64,000 nt of DNA, taken from NCBI GenBank assembly GCA_037178675.1, contig JAYMGJ010000513.1, positions 1 to 64,000 on the forward strand, read 5' to 3'. Positions 53,870 through 64,000 of the stretch are shown piece by piece. This DNA comes from Scleroderma bovista (lineage: Eukaryota; Basidiomycota; Agaricomycetes; Boletales; Sclerodermataceae). The number at the start of each line of letters is the position of its first letter. The stretch's first letter is position 1. A program made the translations under genes and the position numbers. Under the pieces are notes generated by a model. That model was not told the DNA's origin and did not search any database. It was given only the letters and a program-made list of their open reading frames with translations.

Positions 53870-54340
53870 CCTGTACCTGCTTTATTTTCCTGTCCATTTC
53901 TGCTCCATCCCTTGTCCTGACTAAGGTGTTTACTTGTCACCGTATATACTCACCCTAGTTCTCATTTACTATATAAACTACTATACTCCAGCCTAGTAGT
54001 TTCCTTAGATCAAATCTCGACTAAGATACTCCCCACTCTGTACTACCCACTATGCTCTCCTAATCCATCTGTTCACCTGGACTCCCGAACTCCGGCCAAC
54101 TCCGGCCTCTGTCCTATCTCGTCCCCTTGGTCCTATGTCCGATCCTAGCAAGTCTCCTACTTGCACGAGGGCAAAAGCCACCTCTGTCCCAGACTCGACG
54201 CTAGACCTCTCAGGACTTATCCCACCTCTGGGATGTCCTTCACTCCAGACAAGCTGCGCTCAACTCCGGACCACTTTCCCGCGGTCCGGACTTACTCCGC
54301 AAAAACCCAGACTTACTCCCTGTGCTCCTCTAGTGCCCGG

Positions 54341-55512
54341 TGTAGGGGGTGAGTCCCTTGAAGGCGTGAAAATGGGTGTCTGCCCAAGGAGACCTGGTCT
54401 GGCTTGACTAGGGGGGCTAAGGAGAATAGAGTGCAGGAGCGCACTCGGAGGTTCCGGGAGTCGAGAGAGAGCAGAGTAGGGGTGAGGAGCGCAGCAAAAA
54501 TGCGCAGGGAGTGCGCGACTAGGGAGTAGGGAGGTTGCCTAGTGTGTGTAGACACGCGCTAGGGAGAGCTGGGAATAGCGGGATCCACCGGAAATCGTCG
54601 GAGCACCAAATAGGGTCGTCTAGGGTCGTCAGAAAACAAAGAGAGGGCGGCAGGACACGAGAGAAACGACAGAGAAACACCAGAAACGACAGAACTCGCA
54701 CTTAGACACTCAGACGGGGGCAGAAAAGAAACTCCTTATTTTTGTGAGGACTAGGGCTATATACTGAAGCCTAATCCAGGGGGAAGGGTACAAGCGACCC
54801 GAAGAGAAGGAGAGAGGATGACAGCGCTAAGAGGGAATAGCTACTCATGTGGGACCTTCGCAGGACCCTAATGGGTGTACCAAGCTGCGCATTGGAGAGC
54901 TCTCGTGGGGGTAGGGTGCGGGTGGCTGTGCTGAGTAGCGTGGACTAGTCCAAACAGACCCAAAGCTATTCCAAGTGATTGCGACACTCGCAGGAAGAGA
55001 TAGGGAATAGCTACTCATGTGGGACCTTCGCAGGACCCTAATGGGTGTACCAAGCTGTGCATTGGAGAGCTCTCATGCGGGTTGAGTGTGGGTGGCTGTG
55101 CTGAGTAGCGCGGACTAGTTCAAACAGACCCGAAGCTATTCCGAGTGATCGCAACGCTCGCAGGAAGAGACAGGGAATAGCTACTCATGCGGGACCTTCG
55201 CAGGACCCTATTGGGTGTACCAAGCTGCGCACCGGAGAGCTCTCGTGCGGGTTGGGTGCGGGTGGCTGTGCTGAGTAGCGCAGACTAGTCCAAACAGACC
55301 CGAAGCTATTCCGAGTGATCGCGACGCTCGCAGGAAGAGATAGGGAATAGCTACTCATGCGGGACCTTCGCAGGACCCTATTGGGTGTACCAAGCTGCGC
55401 ACCGGAGAGCTCTCGTGCGGGTTGGGTGCGGGTGGCTGTGCTGAGTAGCACGAGCGAGTTCGGGTGAATACTGATCGGTATATGTGCACCTAGAGACGCA
55501 TGCGTCTCTACA
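54341..55512. mobile_element. Solo LTR-E with 170-bp tandem repeats
   Basis: 1172 bp with TG...CA ends (TGTAGGGGGTGAG ... GCGTCTCTACA) and a 4-bp duplication CCGG (54337-54340, 55513-55516). The empty site is visible in LTR-B at about 38795. No protein domain. Orientation is uncertain. Confidence 0.8.
54831..55457. repeat. Tandem array, ~3.6 copies of a 170-bp unit
   Basis: Units begin at 54831, 55001, 55171 and 55341; CTACTCATG(T/C)GGGACC marks each. The last two are nearly identical and the last is partial. Confidence 0.93.
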
Positions 55513-55648
55513 CCGGACTTCGTTCATTTGACCCGGACTTGACTCTCCACACTAACTAGCACCTACTAGTGTCTGGACTTACCTCCTCATTAGTTCCCTG
55601 CACCTCTGGACCTCCTAGTAAGATCATTGAGGAGAACCGGTCTTGACA

Positions 55649-55952
55649 CGGGGCCATCTGGGACCCTGGACCGTTCCTGGAGCGGTTGGACAGGCTGACC
55701 GGGGCCGTCGAGGAGATGACCGGGCAGATGCGCCAGGTTGCAGATGCCACCTGCTCGGTGGCGAGGGGGAACAAGCAGCTGACGGCCAGCCTCGAGACCT
55801 TTCTCGAGGAGTGCCGTTTCTTCATGGCGCCCTGGGATGAGGATGAGGAGTCGGAGGACAGTGAGGCAGAAGTTGACCCAGAGGAGGTCGAACAGGAGGT
55901 CCAGGGGCTCCAAGAGGAGCGAGAGAACCCTGGCGGTGCAGTGCTGGAGTAA
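55649..55952 (+). CDS. Antisense accessory gene of the chromovirus, 3' part
   Basis: After LTR-B the frame reads DPGPFLERLDRLTGAVEEM, then an amphipathic helix (ATCSVARGNKQLTASLETFL), FFMAPWDEDEESED and a very acidic tail ending at TAA 55950-55952. No stops. The stop lies about 150 bp from the pol stop on the other strand, so the two genes converge. The chromovirus at 5755-11817 has lost this whole gene. Confidence 0.65.
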
Positions 55953-56104
55953 GTGGTCCGGTCCGGTACTTGTAAATAGAATGTAAATTAGTTTTACTTT
56001 TGTTTATAGAAAAGTGGAATGGATTTGAGAGTGAGTGATATTACTTGAGACAGAGTGAAACAGATAGGGGAAACAGATAAAGGAAACGGAAGGCGAGAGT
56101 AATA

Positions 56105-57604
56105 CTACATGGACGTGAGTGGTCCGGGTTTGTCCGGGTACCGGACATGATAATCTTCTAGTAGTTCTGTAGCGTTGCCTAGTTCAGTGGTGAGTAGCCA
56201 AGACATTTCTTCGTCAGTCCCCTCGTAACCGGACCAACGCACCAAGTACAACAGTTTGCACGATTTGCGTCGATGGTCAACCTTGGAGTTGAGGATCTCA
56301 GTGATCTCGAACTCCGGTTCACCATCTACTTCAACCGGTGGCGGGGGAGGCTGTATCCGGTCTGGTATGGTGTTGGGTATGGCTGGTTCGAGTTGGGAGA
56401 CATGGAAGATGGGGTGAACTGCGTGCATGGAATCTGGAAGACGGAGCGTAAAAGAGAGGGAGCCTACTTGCACGATGATAGTATAGGGCCCTAGGTTCTT
56501 CTCTGATAGCTTTTTGGATGGTCGAGTGGATCAGAAGTATTTGGCTTTAACGTATACTTGATTGCCTACTTTGAAGTCTGGTGCTGGAGTACATTTGGCA
56601 TCAGCCAGACCTTGGTAGCGAAGTTGTGCATTGGCCATTTCTTCTCAAAGGTATTGATGTAGCGACTTGAGGTCGACTGCATAGTCAAGAGCCCTGGCGG
56701 AGGTCATGTTGTGTTCTGGGTAGACAGAAATGTTAGGGTGGTAGCCCTTGTTAGCGAAGAATGGGGAGACTCTGGTGGTAGCACTAGGTGCATTGTTGTA
56801 TGCGAACTCCGCCAAAGGGAGTAGGTCCGCCCAGTTGTCTTGCTGGTAGTTGCAGTAGACACAGAGGTATTGTTCGAGTGTCTGGTTGGAACACTCAGTC
56901 TGGCCATCGCCCTCCGGGTGGTAACTGGAGGTGAAGTGGAGGCGCATGTCAAGGGCTTTTCCGAGTGACCAGAAGAAGTGTGAGATGAACTCGGTACTGC
57001 GATCTGAGGTGACGTGGGTGGGAACACCGTGCTTGGAGAACACATGGAGGAGGAAGAGTTTTGCAAGCTCCAGGCTAGTGATGGTGTCATGAGTAGGGAT
57101 GAAGATGGCTTGTTTAGAAAGCCGGTCTACCATGACCAGGATGGCTGTAAAGCCGGTAGATGAAGGGAGTTGCTCAATAATATCCATTGAGATGGAATTC
57201 CATGGCTTCTCCAGTATGGGGAGCTGTTTCAGCAGTCCGTAGGGTCTATGGTGCGGTGTCTTAGCTCATGTGCAAGAGGTACAGGACCAGACATAATCCT
57301 TGACGAAGGTCCGGAGACCAGGCCAAGTATATTCACACTGGATTAGCTCTAGAGTTCGGTTTTGCCCAAAGTGACCAGCGAGTGGGTGATCGTGTCGATA
57401 CCGGAGAACCCAGAGACAGAGGTCATCCAAGTCCAGCATGTATATGCACCCATCTAGTCATAGGAATCCTGCCTCATCAGTGGACCAGTGAGAGTCCAGA
57501 GGGTCTGAGAGGTGGATCTGGGCAATGGGGTCAGAGGGTAGTGTGGAGAGGATGTTGCTATGGAGTGTTTCCATGTCCATGATCGCGACTGCACGGAGGA
57601 CCGG
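56105..57604 (-). pseudogene. pol: Second chromovirus Pol: integrase and chromodomain part
   Basis: 56105-56473 encodes the chromodomain end (FEITEILNSK, LVRWSGYEGTDEE), 56645-57187 the integrase core (DIIEQLPSSTGF, VTSDRSTEFISH). The invariant region VTSDRGTEF of the intact copy reads VTSDRSTEF here. Stops and frame changes lie between the blocks (e.g. near 56530, 56645, 57270). It ends where solo LTR-1 inserted. Confidence 0.9.
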
Positions 57605-59704
57605 TGTCACGCACCAAACAGGTTTGGTACAGTGAACATGGAAGATAACGCCTATATCGAATGATCCTTATGCGAAGGATAAGCACGACGGACCCTCATC
57701 GTAGCCATCTATTGCACAAGAAGACTATCCTGATGCGAGAGATGAATGCCAATGCAGACAGTCATCTATCGCACGAGGACCGCCAAGAAGCAGAAGAAAC
57801 TGAAGGAATAACATCAATTGTGGTATGAGAAAGGAATGCACACGTCTGCAGTCCAACTCCCATACCAGAACGATCAAAGAAGTTGAAGAATTGATGGAGA
57901 AACGAAGGAGAAAGAGAAGAAATGATTTTTAGTGCCCAAATGTCATTTTTAGGCGCCCAGTGCTGGCATTCCGATATTTTGAATAGCTCCGCCATTTCTG
58001 AAGCTATCAGGCACGTGACTACACCATCAGAGCACCTAGAACGTGGTCTATCTGCCTGTCAAGTTCCGACGCAAATCTGTTCATTTCCCATGGAGATATT
58101 CCCCCTGCAATCCAGACGTTCACTTCATCGCTCACTATGGAGTCCGTATTTTCTCTGGATCATTTCTCCGCTATTGCTGCAGATCTCCACTATGTCCTGC
58201 TCTTAGGACAGCATCTCCCAGAGCTCCCGTGCACTGCCTGGCACATATCTTCCCAGCCTGCTCCCTCAGTCTCTCTCGTTCTCGGTCAGCGCGTTCTCCT
58301 TGTCAGTCCTGCGTCAAGGACGTACTTTGGTCATCTTAGGTCTATTGTCAAGCTTGAAAAGTCTTCTCTGGTCGTCTCTGTGTCCCCTGAGCCCTCAGCC
58401 TATGGTCCCTTCCTCCCAGATACTTGTCATGTCCATCTTCCTCTGTCGTTTGTCTCGCTTCCCTGGATGCGTCGAATTCAATACTCTATCCGCTTCCCTA
58501 CTTTCAGACGATGTCCCCCAGCACCATGACAGTTATTCCCCCCACTTTATAGTGCTATTAGGAAGAAGCACCCTCTCTTGTTCTTTCCCAGAAGAGAGCT
58601 CGTCAAGGGAGCCCATGGTTGCACTTCAGCGGCGCTAGAACACATGCACTATACCTTAGTGTATGCTGACCCCCCCAAAAAGACCTCTGGACCCCTGGTA
58701 CCCTTCTTGTGGCTGTTTTGTCTCGGATCAATCCCTCTATTAATCTCAGATCTTCCCCATTGTTGTCCCATCAAATTCCTGATGGTACACAGCCCCCCAT
58801 CAAATTTCTTAGGCTGTGCATCAATGACTCCTTCTGCTGTGCAGTGACTCATCCCTTGCTTACTGATGCTCTCTTGTCATCAGTATTACTCTATCCCTTT
58901 CGCATTTTTGGTATATTACTCAGCTGATGACTCACTCCCTTACCAATCAATCTTGTCATGCAGCTTACTCATTCCTTTACTCAGCAGCTTATTCATGCTT
59001 CCTATGCTTACTCATTCCTGCTTATCCCTTGCTTACTGATTGCTTACAAACCCCTTACAAAGCTCTTACCAATCCCTTACCAATCCTTGACAAATTCTGC
59101 TTACTCCCTTCTCTTTTTGTACTTTAATGCTGTGCCCCCCCATGTATTTAAACCCCTGGGCTCAGCCCAGTGAAAAGACCCAATTGCATGAAATTATCCC
59201 TCTCTCAGACTCTCTCAGTCAGTATCCCTTCAGTCTTTGAGTCCTTGTAGGCTTCAGTGAAGGTCTAAAGGCTCAATATTGTCAAGTTTATCCAAGTTAT
59301 TCAAGATCTATTCTTTATACTAGGCTCAAGCGGAGTCTAGGCTTCATACCAGTCAATCTTCCTCACCTCTGGACATCAGAGGCATCCCTGCCCCTTTGCT
59401 GCACCAATCTCTAGGTGTAGTATCGCTGTTTCAGTCTCAGTCTACCCAATCCCTGCTTTGACACTTCCTAGGCTCTAGGAAGAGTCCAAACACCTATCCC
59501 CTTCATCATCTATTGCTCCTGTACCCCAGGAGTATCCTGCATCATCGTCTGCATCACCCTGTTGGTGTAGATCCCCTTCCCCCCTCCTCAGCACATTCTC
59601 TCTGGACACCACGGAGGTAAACCACCACTCACACTTTTTCGTAGTCCTTTGTTGGTGTTGTGTTTGGGTTATTACTCTGACCCAAATCCACACTTTGACT
59701 CACA
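57605..59704 (+). mobile_element. Solo LTR-1 in chromovirus pol
   Basis: 2100 bp, ends TGTCACGCACC ... GACTCACA, 4-bp duplication CCGG (57601-57604, 59705-59708). The empty site GAGGACCGGAAACTC is visible at about 7457 in the intact chromovirus. It contains the 57-bp segment missing from the LTR at 15714. Confidence 0.95.
58137..58529 (+). CDS. Conserved ORF inside solo LTR-1 (copy 3)
   Basis: 130 aa, same start and stop as the other LTR-1 copies with a few replacements (for example GQHLPELPC). Unknown function. Confidence 0.45.
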   Translation: MESVFSLDHFSAIAADLHYVLLLGQHLPELPCTAWHISSQPAPSVSLVLGQRVLLVSPASRTYFGHLRSIVKLEKSSLVVSVSPEPSAYGPFLPDTCHVHLPLSFVSLPWMRRIQYSIRFPTFRRCPPAP

Positions 59705-59974
59705 CCGGAAACTCTAGGTAAGTAGCATGAAGTGAATTAGTGAGCTGTTCTTGAGTGAACACCGGCCGGAGATTTTGGGGGTTAACCCAGGTGTAGCCAC
59801 TATCCCCCTCTTTGGGGTAGACATCCCATCGTCTAGTGAGAGCGTCAGGCTTGGCACCAAGTTTCCCAGGACGGAAACGAATGATAAGATTAAATTGTGA
59901 GAGAAATTCAGACCACCGGGCTTGCCGGCGGGACAGTACTTTTGAGGTGGAGAAATACTCAAGATTTTTGTGGT
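59705..59974 (-). pseudogene. pol: Second chromovirus Pol: end of RNase H region
   Basis: It matches 7457-7731 of the intact pol, including the GGTAGAC(A/G)TCCCATCGTCT stretch, and breaks at 59975 where unrelated DNA starts. Confidence 0.88.
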
Positions 59975-59988
59975 CAGGGTCTTGTGAC

Positions 59989-60630
59989 TAGAGTTTAAAA
60001 GTCCAGTCCATAGGACCGCAAAAAGACCAGAAACTGGACTGGACTGGACTGGTCGCAACCGGACTGCAATTGCCAGTTGCCTACTTTTGAGAATGATGAA
60101 AAAGACTGGTTGCAACCAGTTGCAACCGCATTATGTAAGCAATACATATATGGTATAAAAACCCCTATATTACAGGCTAATTTTGGCCTGCAGTGGGTCT
60201 TAAGGGGTGTAAAACTGATCTTTTTGGATGAAATATGGCACAAATAAATATATAATGACTTGTATATAATTACTACAGTCTATAAATAGTATTTAGATGC
60301 TATCTGACACACCTTTGATGTGAAAAACATCAATAAAATGCAAAAAAACTGAGCCGGGTTTTTTAGTGGTTTGGACTAGTGGTAGGTACAGGTTTTAGTT
60401 GAGGCGGAGATGGACGTAGTGACCGGAGCAGTTTAAGGAGAGGTGGACCGGAGTTGCGACTGGAAAAGTATGGATATGACAGGACCGGTCTTTTTGAAAA
60501 CCGGTTGCAACCGCTTTGGACCAGTCTTTAAGCGGTCCATGAACCATTCCCAGGCTTCCAAAAGCGGTCCAGTCCGGTCCTCTTCCAAAAAAGGCAAAAA
60601 AACCGGACCGGACTGGACTTTTAAACTCTA
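59989..60630. mobile_element. hAT-type MITE 4, with an LTR-B fragment inside
   Basis: 642 bp, TIR TAGAGTTTAAAAGTCCAGTC, duplication CTTGTGAC (59981-59988, 60631-60638). Same family as MITE 3, opposite orientation. About 100 bp (60382-60481) in the middle is LTR-B sequence. Confidence 0.94.
60382..60481 (-). repeat. Patchwork fragment of LTR-B inside MITE 4
   Basis: Three short LTR-B pieces: GGTAGGTACAGGT, GGAGATGGACGTAGTGACCG and the terminal GGAAAAGTATGGATATGACA. It looks like a heavily deleted solo LTR or filler DNA. Confidence 0.6.
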
Positions 60631-61826
60631 CTTGTGACACTGTGTGACCATTGTCTTAGCATCCTGGAAGTCACGGAGAAATTCTAAATCGGGAAGAAGG
60701 ATCCGGCCTCACTGTGCCCAGCGAGATCTCGACTTCAAAAATTACTGGCGAAAGTCTATGTACAATGAATTATAAATTTGCCTTCTCTAAATCTTCCATG
60801 AGGCTTTCAGGCAATACTCTATGCCCTCGATACTTCTTTGAAGCCCATGCAGCTTGTTTGCCAATTAATCCCTTTGAATATGCATCTAGAAACCAACATG
60901 AACAAGTCGCGAATCTATACAGAAAGCTCATGTCAGAGTCAGAACCCCAAAGGAATAGATATGGTAATTACCGACGCATTGTGATCAGGGGGATCAAATC
61001 CAATGCAGCGAGAACATTGCTTTCAAGATCAGCTTCCTTTAAGTTGATGATGCAGGGAATTGGCGGTACAGGTGTTTCGCATACCCCCAACACTGCTCGA
61101 TAAAGTTAAGTTCACAGTGGAACTTAGGGAAGAAGAGGATCTGATAGCCCCGAGCCTTGCAATGCGTCTCCAGTAATGACTCGACTGTCACAAAATCAGG
61201 TTCCGTGCTGCAGCATAATCCACTTTCCTGGATGAACTCGTATTCGTGCCAAGGCTCACCATGCATGTTTCCTAGTGCCGCCAAGTCTGCAGCACTTCTC
61301 GAGTCCGAGTCTGAGGTGCATTCATGGTACACCAGCCCAAGCTGACCTCGCTCTGTGTTGGAGTCCATCCTGATCATATTTGTGCTTTCTAGGCCTGAAT
61401 CATTCGAGATGGATGCTGGTGGGTCATCCGGGACTTGGAGACTTGGCTGAGTTAGAGTGACCTGTAAGTTTGACTCATTGTCCACCTTCGGTCTTTTGAG
61501 ATTGTTGATCCTTGATTGCGTGGACTGCTTCCTTTTGGGTATACTGATAGCGTGCGCGAGGTCACCGGCTGTTTTTAGACATTCATGCTGGTGGATTCTT
61601 TGGGTGTAGTTAACCCAGATTAATACACTACTTTTTCCACTAAGTGGAAACAAGAATTCCAAGTCCAACAAAATCCCATAGCTATCCATCTCGAATTTTC
61701 TATGGCGTCAGAATGTCTATTTTTCTCCTCTGTATTTACTAGTTTGATTTTAAGTCCTAAGTCACACAAAGTCACTCTTTTGCATGTGATGTTGGAAGGT
61801 TTGTGGACACGCCCTATCTTAGCTCC

Positions 61827-63657
61827 TTATCATGGGTGTCATAGTTCAGCTCCGGGGCAGTCAAAGTCTGGGAGTAGTACACGACCAGATGAATTTCTCT
61901 GTTGGTGCAAGTGATAGACAGGATACCAGCAATGGCATAGTCAGAGGCATTGTTTCCACAATGATAGGGGTATCCGGAATGAAGTGGGTGAGGATGGGCA
62001 TGGTGGTGAAGGCGTACTTAAGAGCATTGAACGAATGCCAACAGTCCTCGGAGAAGTTCCAAGGAGTGTCTTTCTGGGTGAGCCAGGTAAGAGGGACCAC
62101 AATGTCAGAGTAGTTGAAGATGAACTGGCAGTAGAAATTGGTGAAGCCTAGGAAGGACTGGATGTCCTTTACCTTTCGTGGTTCAGGCCAGTCGGAGATG
62201 GTTTGGATCTTGTCTGGAGACATAGTCAAACCTTCCGGAGATAGGCAGTAGCCAAGATACTCTACCGAGTCTGAGTGAAACTCACACTTCTCCGGTTTGG
62301 TGAAGAGGCCATGTAACCGGAGTCGGCGGAGCACTTCCCAGACGTGCTGCTGGTGGGACTCCATTTCCTCGGAGTAAATGAGGATGTCATTGAGGTACAC
62401 GACAACGCAGACATCTAGCATGTCAGCGAAGATGGTGTTGACAAAGTGCTGGAAGGCTGCAGGGGTGTTAGTGAGGCCGAAGGGCATTACTAACCACTCA
62501 TAGGACCCATAGCGCGTATGGAAGGCGGTCTTCCATTCATCGCCCAGAGCAATCTGGACTAGAGGGTATGCGTGCCAGAGGTCGATCTTCGAGTAGATCT
62601 TAGCACGGCTAGGGGAGTCTAGTAGGCCAGAGATGAGGGGGAGTGGATAGCGATCCTTCTTGGTAATTTTGTTTAGACCTCGGAAGTCAACACAGAGGCG
62701 GAGCGAGCCATCCTTCTTTTTTACAAAGAGGACCGGAGCAGCATGGGAAGAGGCAGTAGGGCGGATGAAACCTGTATTGAGATTCTCGTTGATGAAAGTC
62801 CGGAGAGCGGAGAGCTCAACTGGAGACAGTGAGTATAAAGTTCCCAAAGGGGGTGAAGTCCCTTCTTCAAGGTCAATCTTCAGATCGTAATCACGATGCA
62901 GGGGGAGTTCAGATGCTTTCGCCTTACTGAACACATCCACGTAATCGCGATACTCCGGAGGAACAATGTCTGGAACTGGAGGGGTGGACAAGGAGGAAGA
63001 CCAGGCCTTCGCTGAGTCGGAGGGACGCAGCTGAAGTTGGTATTTCGTTGATCCTTCTAATTTGCATGCACGTACGAATGCAGCTGCATTTATTAGAGAG
63101 ATATGTGGAGGGTCGCAGACCAGAGTGTCAACAGATGGCACGAGGCCAGAGTCAGATTGGCCAGGAAGGCCAGAGACAGGGTTACCAGGCGGAACTGGAG
63201 AGGGAGTCGACAGGGGCGCTGGCAAACTTCCTGCAAGAGTCCAGAACGTTAAGCTGCTCAATACCCAATCAATCAACGGATTGTAGCGGGTGAGCCAGTT
63301 ATGTAAGAGAACAATAATGCATTCAGAATCCAACGGAGTGAGGTAAAAGGTCATGGGGGTGACATCACCAGATGTGAGGAATTTCACTGATATATCAACA
63401 GCTTGAGTGATTACAAAGTTTGATGTACCGTCAAAGAGCTGGAGAGTAATCGGAGGAACGGAGTAGGTGGTAATATTGTTTTTGTGTGCGAATTGTACAT
63501 CTACAAAGCAATGCATGGACCCGGAGTCCACAAGTGTGCGGGTTTTAGGTAAGTCAAATGATAAGAGGATAACATGTGGCATAAGGGAATTTGGGTTGTA
63601 AAGAGTGGATGCGTTGAGGCAGGCCTCCTTGGGTGCACTTCTGGAGTCAATGCAGCT
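61827..63657 (-). pseudogene. pol: Second chromovirus Pol: protease and reverse transcriptase
   Basis: Open from 63582 to 61861 and homologous to the intact pol. Protease DSGS is kept (LVDSGSMHCFVDVQ). The RT active site reads YLND instead of YLDD (Asn codon at 62389-62391), which removes a metal-binding Asp. The frame breaks again at about 61900. Confidence 0.92.
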
Positions 63658-63699
63658 CGCCAGTTGTGCGGAGGGCCGGGAGCTGCTTACTCTTTTTTT
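63641..63699 (-). promoter_or_regulatory. -1 frameshift cassette, second chromovirus
   Basis: The A7 run (63699-63693), the six-base spacer with the gag stop and both 7-base stem arms GCAGCTC/GAGCTGC are conserved although the loop has changed. Confidence 0.75.
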
Positions 63700-64000
63700 G
63701 ACTCGGAGTTGGCACCTGAGTTAGTAGAGTCTGTTTTACCAGACTCAGCAGCGATGGCCACAGCGTGAGCCTTGGCCTTTTTGGTCTTCTTTGGACAGTT
63801 GTCCGCGAAATGACCAGTACCCCCACAGAACATGCAGAGGTTGTTGTCCAGACGCCTTTTGCGCTTGTCTGCGGTTAGCTTCCTGTCCTTACCAAGCTTG
63901 TTGGTTAAGTCCAGTCTGGAAACGGAGGAGGACTGGTTGCTGGTCATCTTGGACGAGCCAGAGGGGTTGGCGGAGCTGGGGGAGTTTCCGGTCTTGGATT
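63687..64000 (-). pseudogene. gag: Second chromovirus Gag, C-terminal part (runs off window)
   Basis: CCHC knuckle [14 protein letters not shown] and the Lys/Ala-rich end match the intact Gag. The segment upstream of about 63947 shifts frame relative to the intact copy. The rest lies beyond 64000. Confidence 0.85.

Larger units (their letters stand above)
52698..55648 (+). mobile_element. Solo LTR-B (long form) carrying a hAT MITE and solo LTR-E
   Basis: Ends TGTCATATCC ... GGTCTTGACA; flanks CAGGG (52693-52697) and CGGGG (55649-55653) differ by one base. Two inner insertions account for about 1.7 kb. It splits the antisense accessory gene. Confidence 0.92.
59975..61826 (-). mobile_element. 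DDE-transposon relic (Tc1/mariner-like transposase fragment) replacing part of chromovirus pol
   Basis: On the reverse strand 61689-61039 encodes 216 aa ending FFPKFHCELNFIEQCWGYAK, the last catalytic-acid region of a DDE endonuclease type common in basidiomycetes; 61038-60640 continues it with stops and frame changes. GTGACACTGTGTGAC at the left and GTGACTTTGTGTGAC (inverse, about 61764-61778) at the right look like decayed inverted repeats. About 110 bp of pol present in the intact copy is missing here. A hAT MITE sits in its left end. Confidence 0.65.
44853..64000 (-). mobile_element. Second, decayed chromovirus (LTR-A family) with an antisense accessory gene; runs off right edge
   Basis: From left to right on the forward strand: 3' LTR-A (44853-45378 plus 51678-51781), polypurine tract, antisense accessory gene (51943-55952, split), pol (56105-63657, split), gag (63687-64000, partial). 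It is homologous to 5755-11817 but diverged, with many C-to-T/G-to-A changes, and interrupted by solo LTR-F, an LTR-B element, solo LTR-B, solo LTR-1 and a DDE-transposon relic. The 5' LTR and second target duplication are outside the window. Confidence 0.93.

Noticed and set aside
1..64000. Centromere
   Set aside because: A chromovirus-rich nest would fit pericentromeric DNA, but sequence alone shows no centromere-specific feature.
1..64000. tRNA, rRNA or ordinary host genes
   Set aside because: I found no tRNA-like A/B boxes with cloverleaf, no rRNA, and every supported coding block belongs to a mobile element or an uncharacterised repeat-associated family.

Overview
This window is a transposon graveyard from a filamentous basidiomycete, most likely an agaricomycete. 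The evidence is the content: LTR retrotransposons of both Ty3/gypsy (including chromodomain-bearing chromoviruses) and Ty1/copia type, KDZ transposases with a CxC2-type cysteine cluster, a TET/JBP-like dioxygenase beside a KDZ gene (a pairing described for basidiomycete KDZ elements), a BED-hAT transposase with short spliceosomal introns, and stop codons that look like CpG decay. I see no ordinary single-copy host gene, no tRNA and no rRNA. Family names used here (LTR-1, LTR-A to LTR-F) are local labels.

Layout, left to right. (1) 1-17754: a Ty3/gypsy element with ~2.1 kb LTRs (LTR-1), Gag-protease and RT-RNaseH-integrase frames. Its first ORF is split at 5754/11823 by a complete reverse-strand chromovirus (5755-11817, target duplication CTATC). 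(2) 17755-21664: the 5' two thirds of a reverse-strand KDZ transposase gene, broken by LTR-1 at its 3' end and by three further insertions (two hAT MITEs and a solo copia LTR that itself holds a solo chromovirus LTR). (3) 22037-23526: a decayed forward gene of unknown function. (4) 23584-26420: a near-complete hAT transposase gene, reverse strand. (5) 26651-28983: LTR-D, a diverged, CpG-poor relative of LTR-1. (6) 28984-44161: the 3' half of a forward KDZ gene, an unidentified reverse gene, and a forward TET/JBP-like gene split by a 9-kb Ty1/copia element (34180-43221, duplication GAGCA), which itself carries three solo chromovirus LTRs, one containing a fourth. (7) 44853-64000: a second, decayed chromovirus on the reverse strand that runs off the right edge. 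Its 3' LTR contains a solo LTR (LTR-F), which contains a 6-kb non-autonomous LTR element without gag or pol. Between its 3' LTR and pol it carries an antisense accessory gene (coiled coil plus Zn2Cys6-like cluster), itself split by a solo LTR-B containing a MITE and another solo LTR. Its pol is further split by a solo LTR-1 and a DDE-transposon relic with a MITE inside.

Most insertions are proven by paired target duplications: CTATC, GAGCA, CTTGT, ATTAG, CACGT, GAATG, CCATT, GTATA, CCGG and four 8-bp hAT duplications. This gives a relative order of events. The most informative finds are: a textbook -1 frameshift cassette and Tf1-type self-priming in the chromoviruses; a half-tRNA-iMet primer site in the copia element; a conserved ORF inside the LTR-1/LTR-D repeats; the antisense accessory gene; a promoter-less non-autonomous LTR element saturated with the octamer CCGGAGTT; and the KDZ-TET/JBP neighbourhood.
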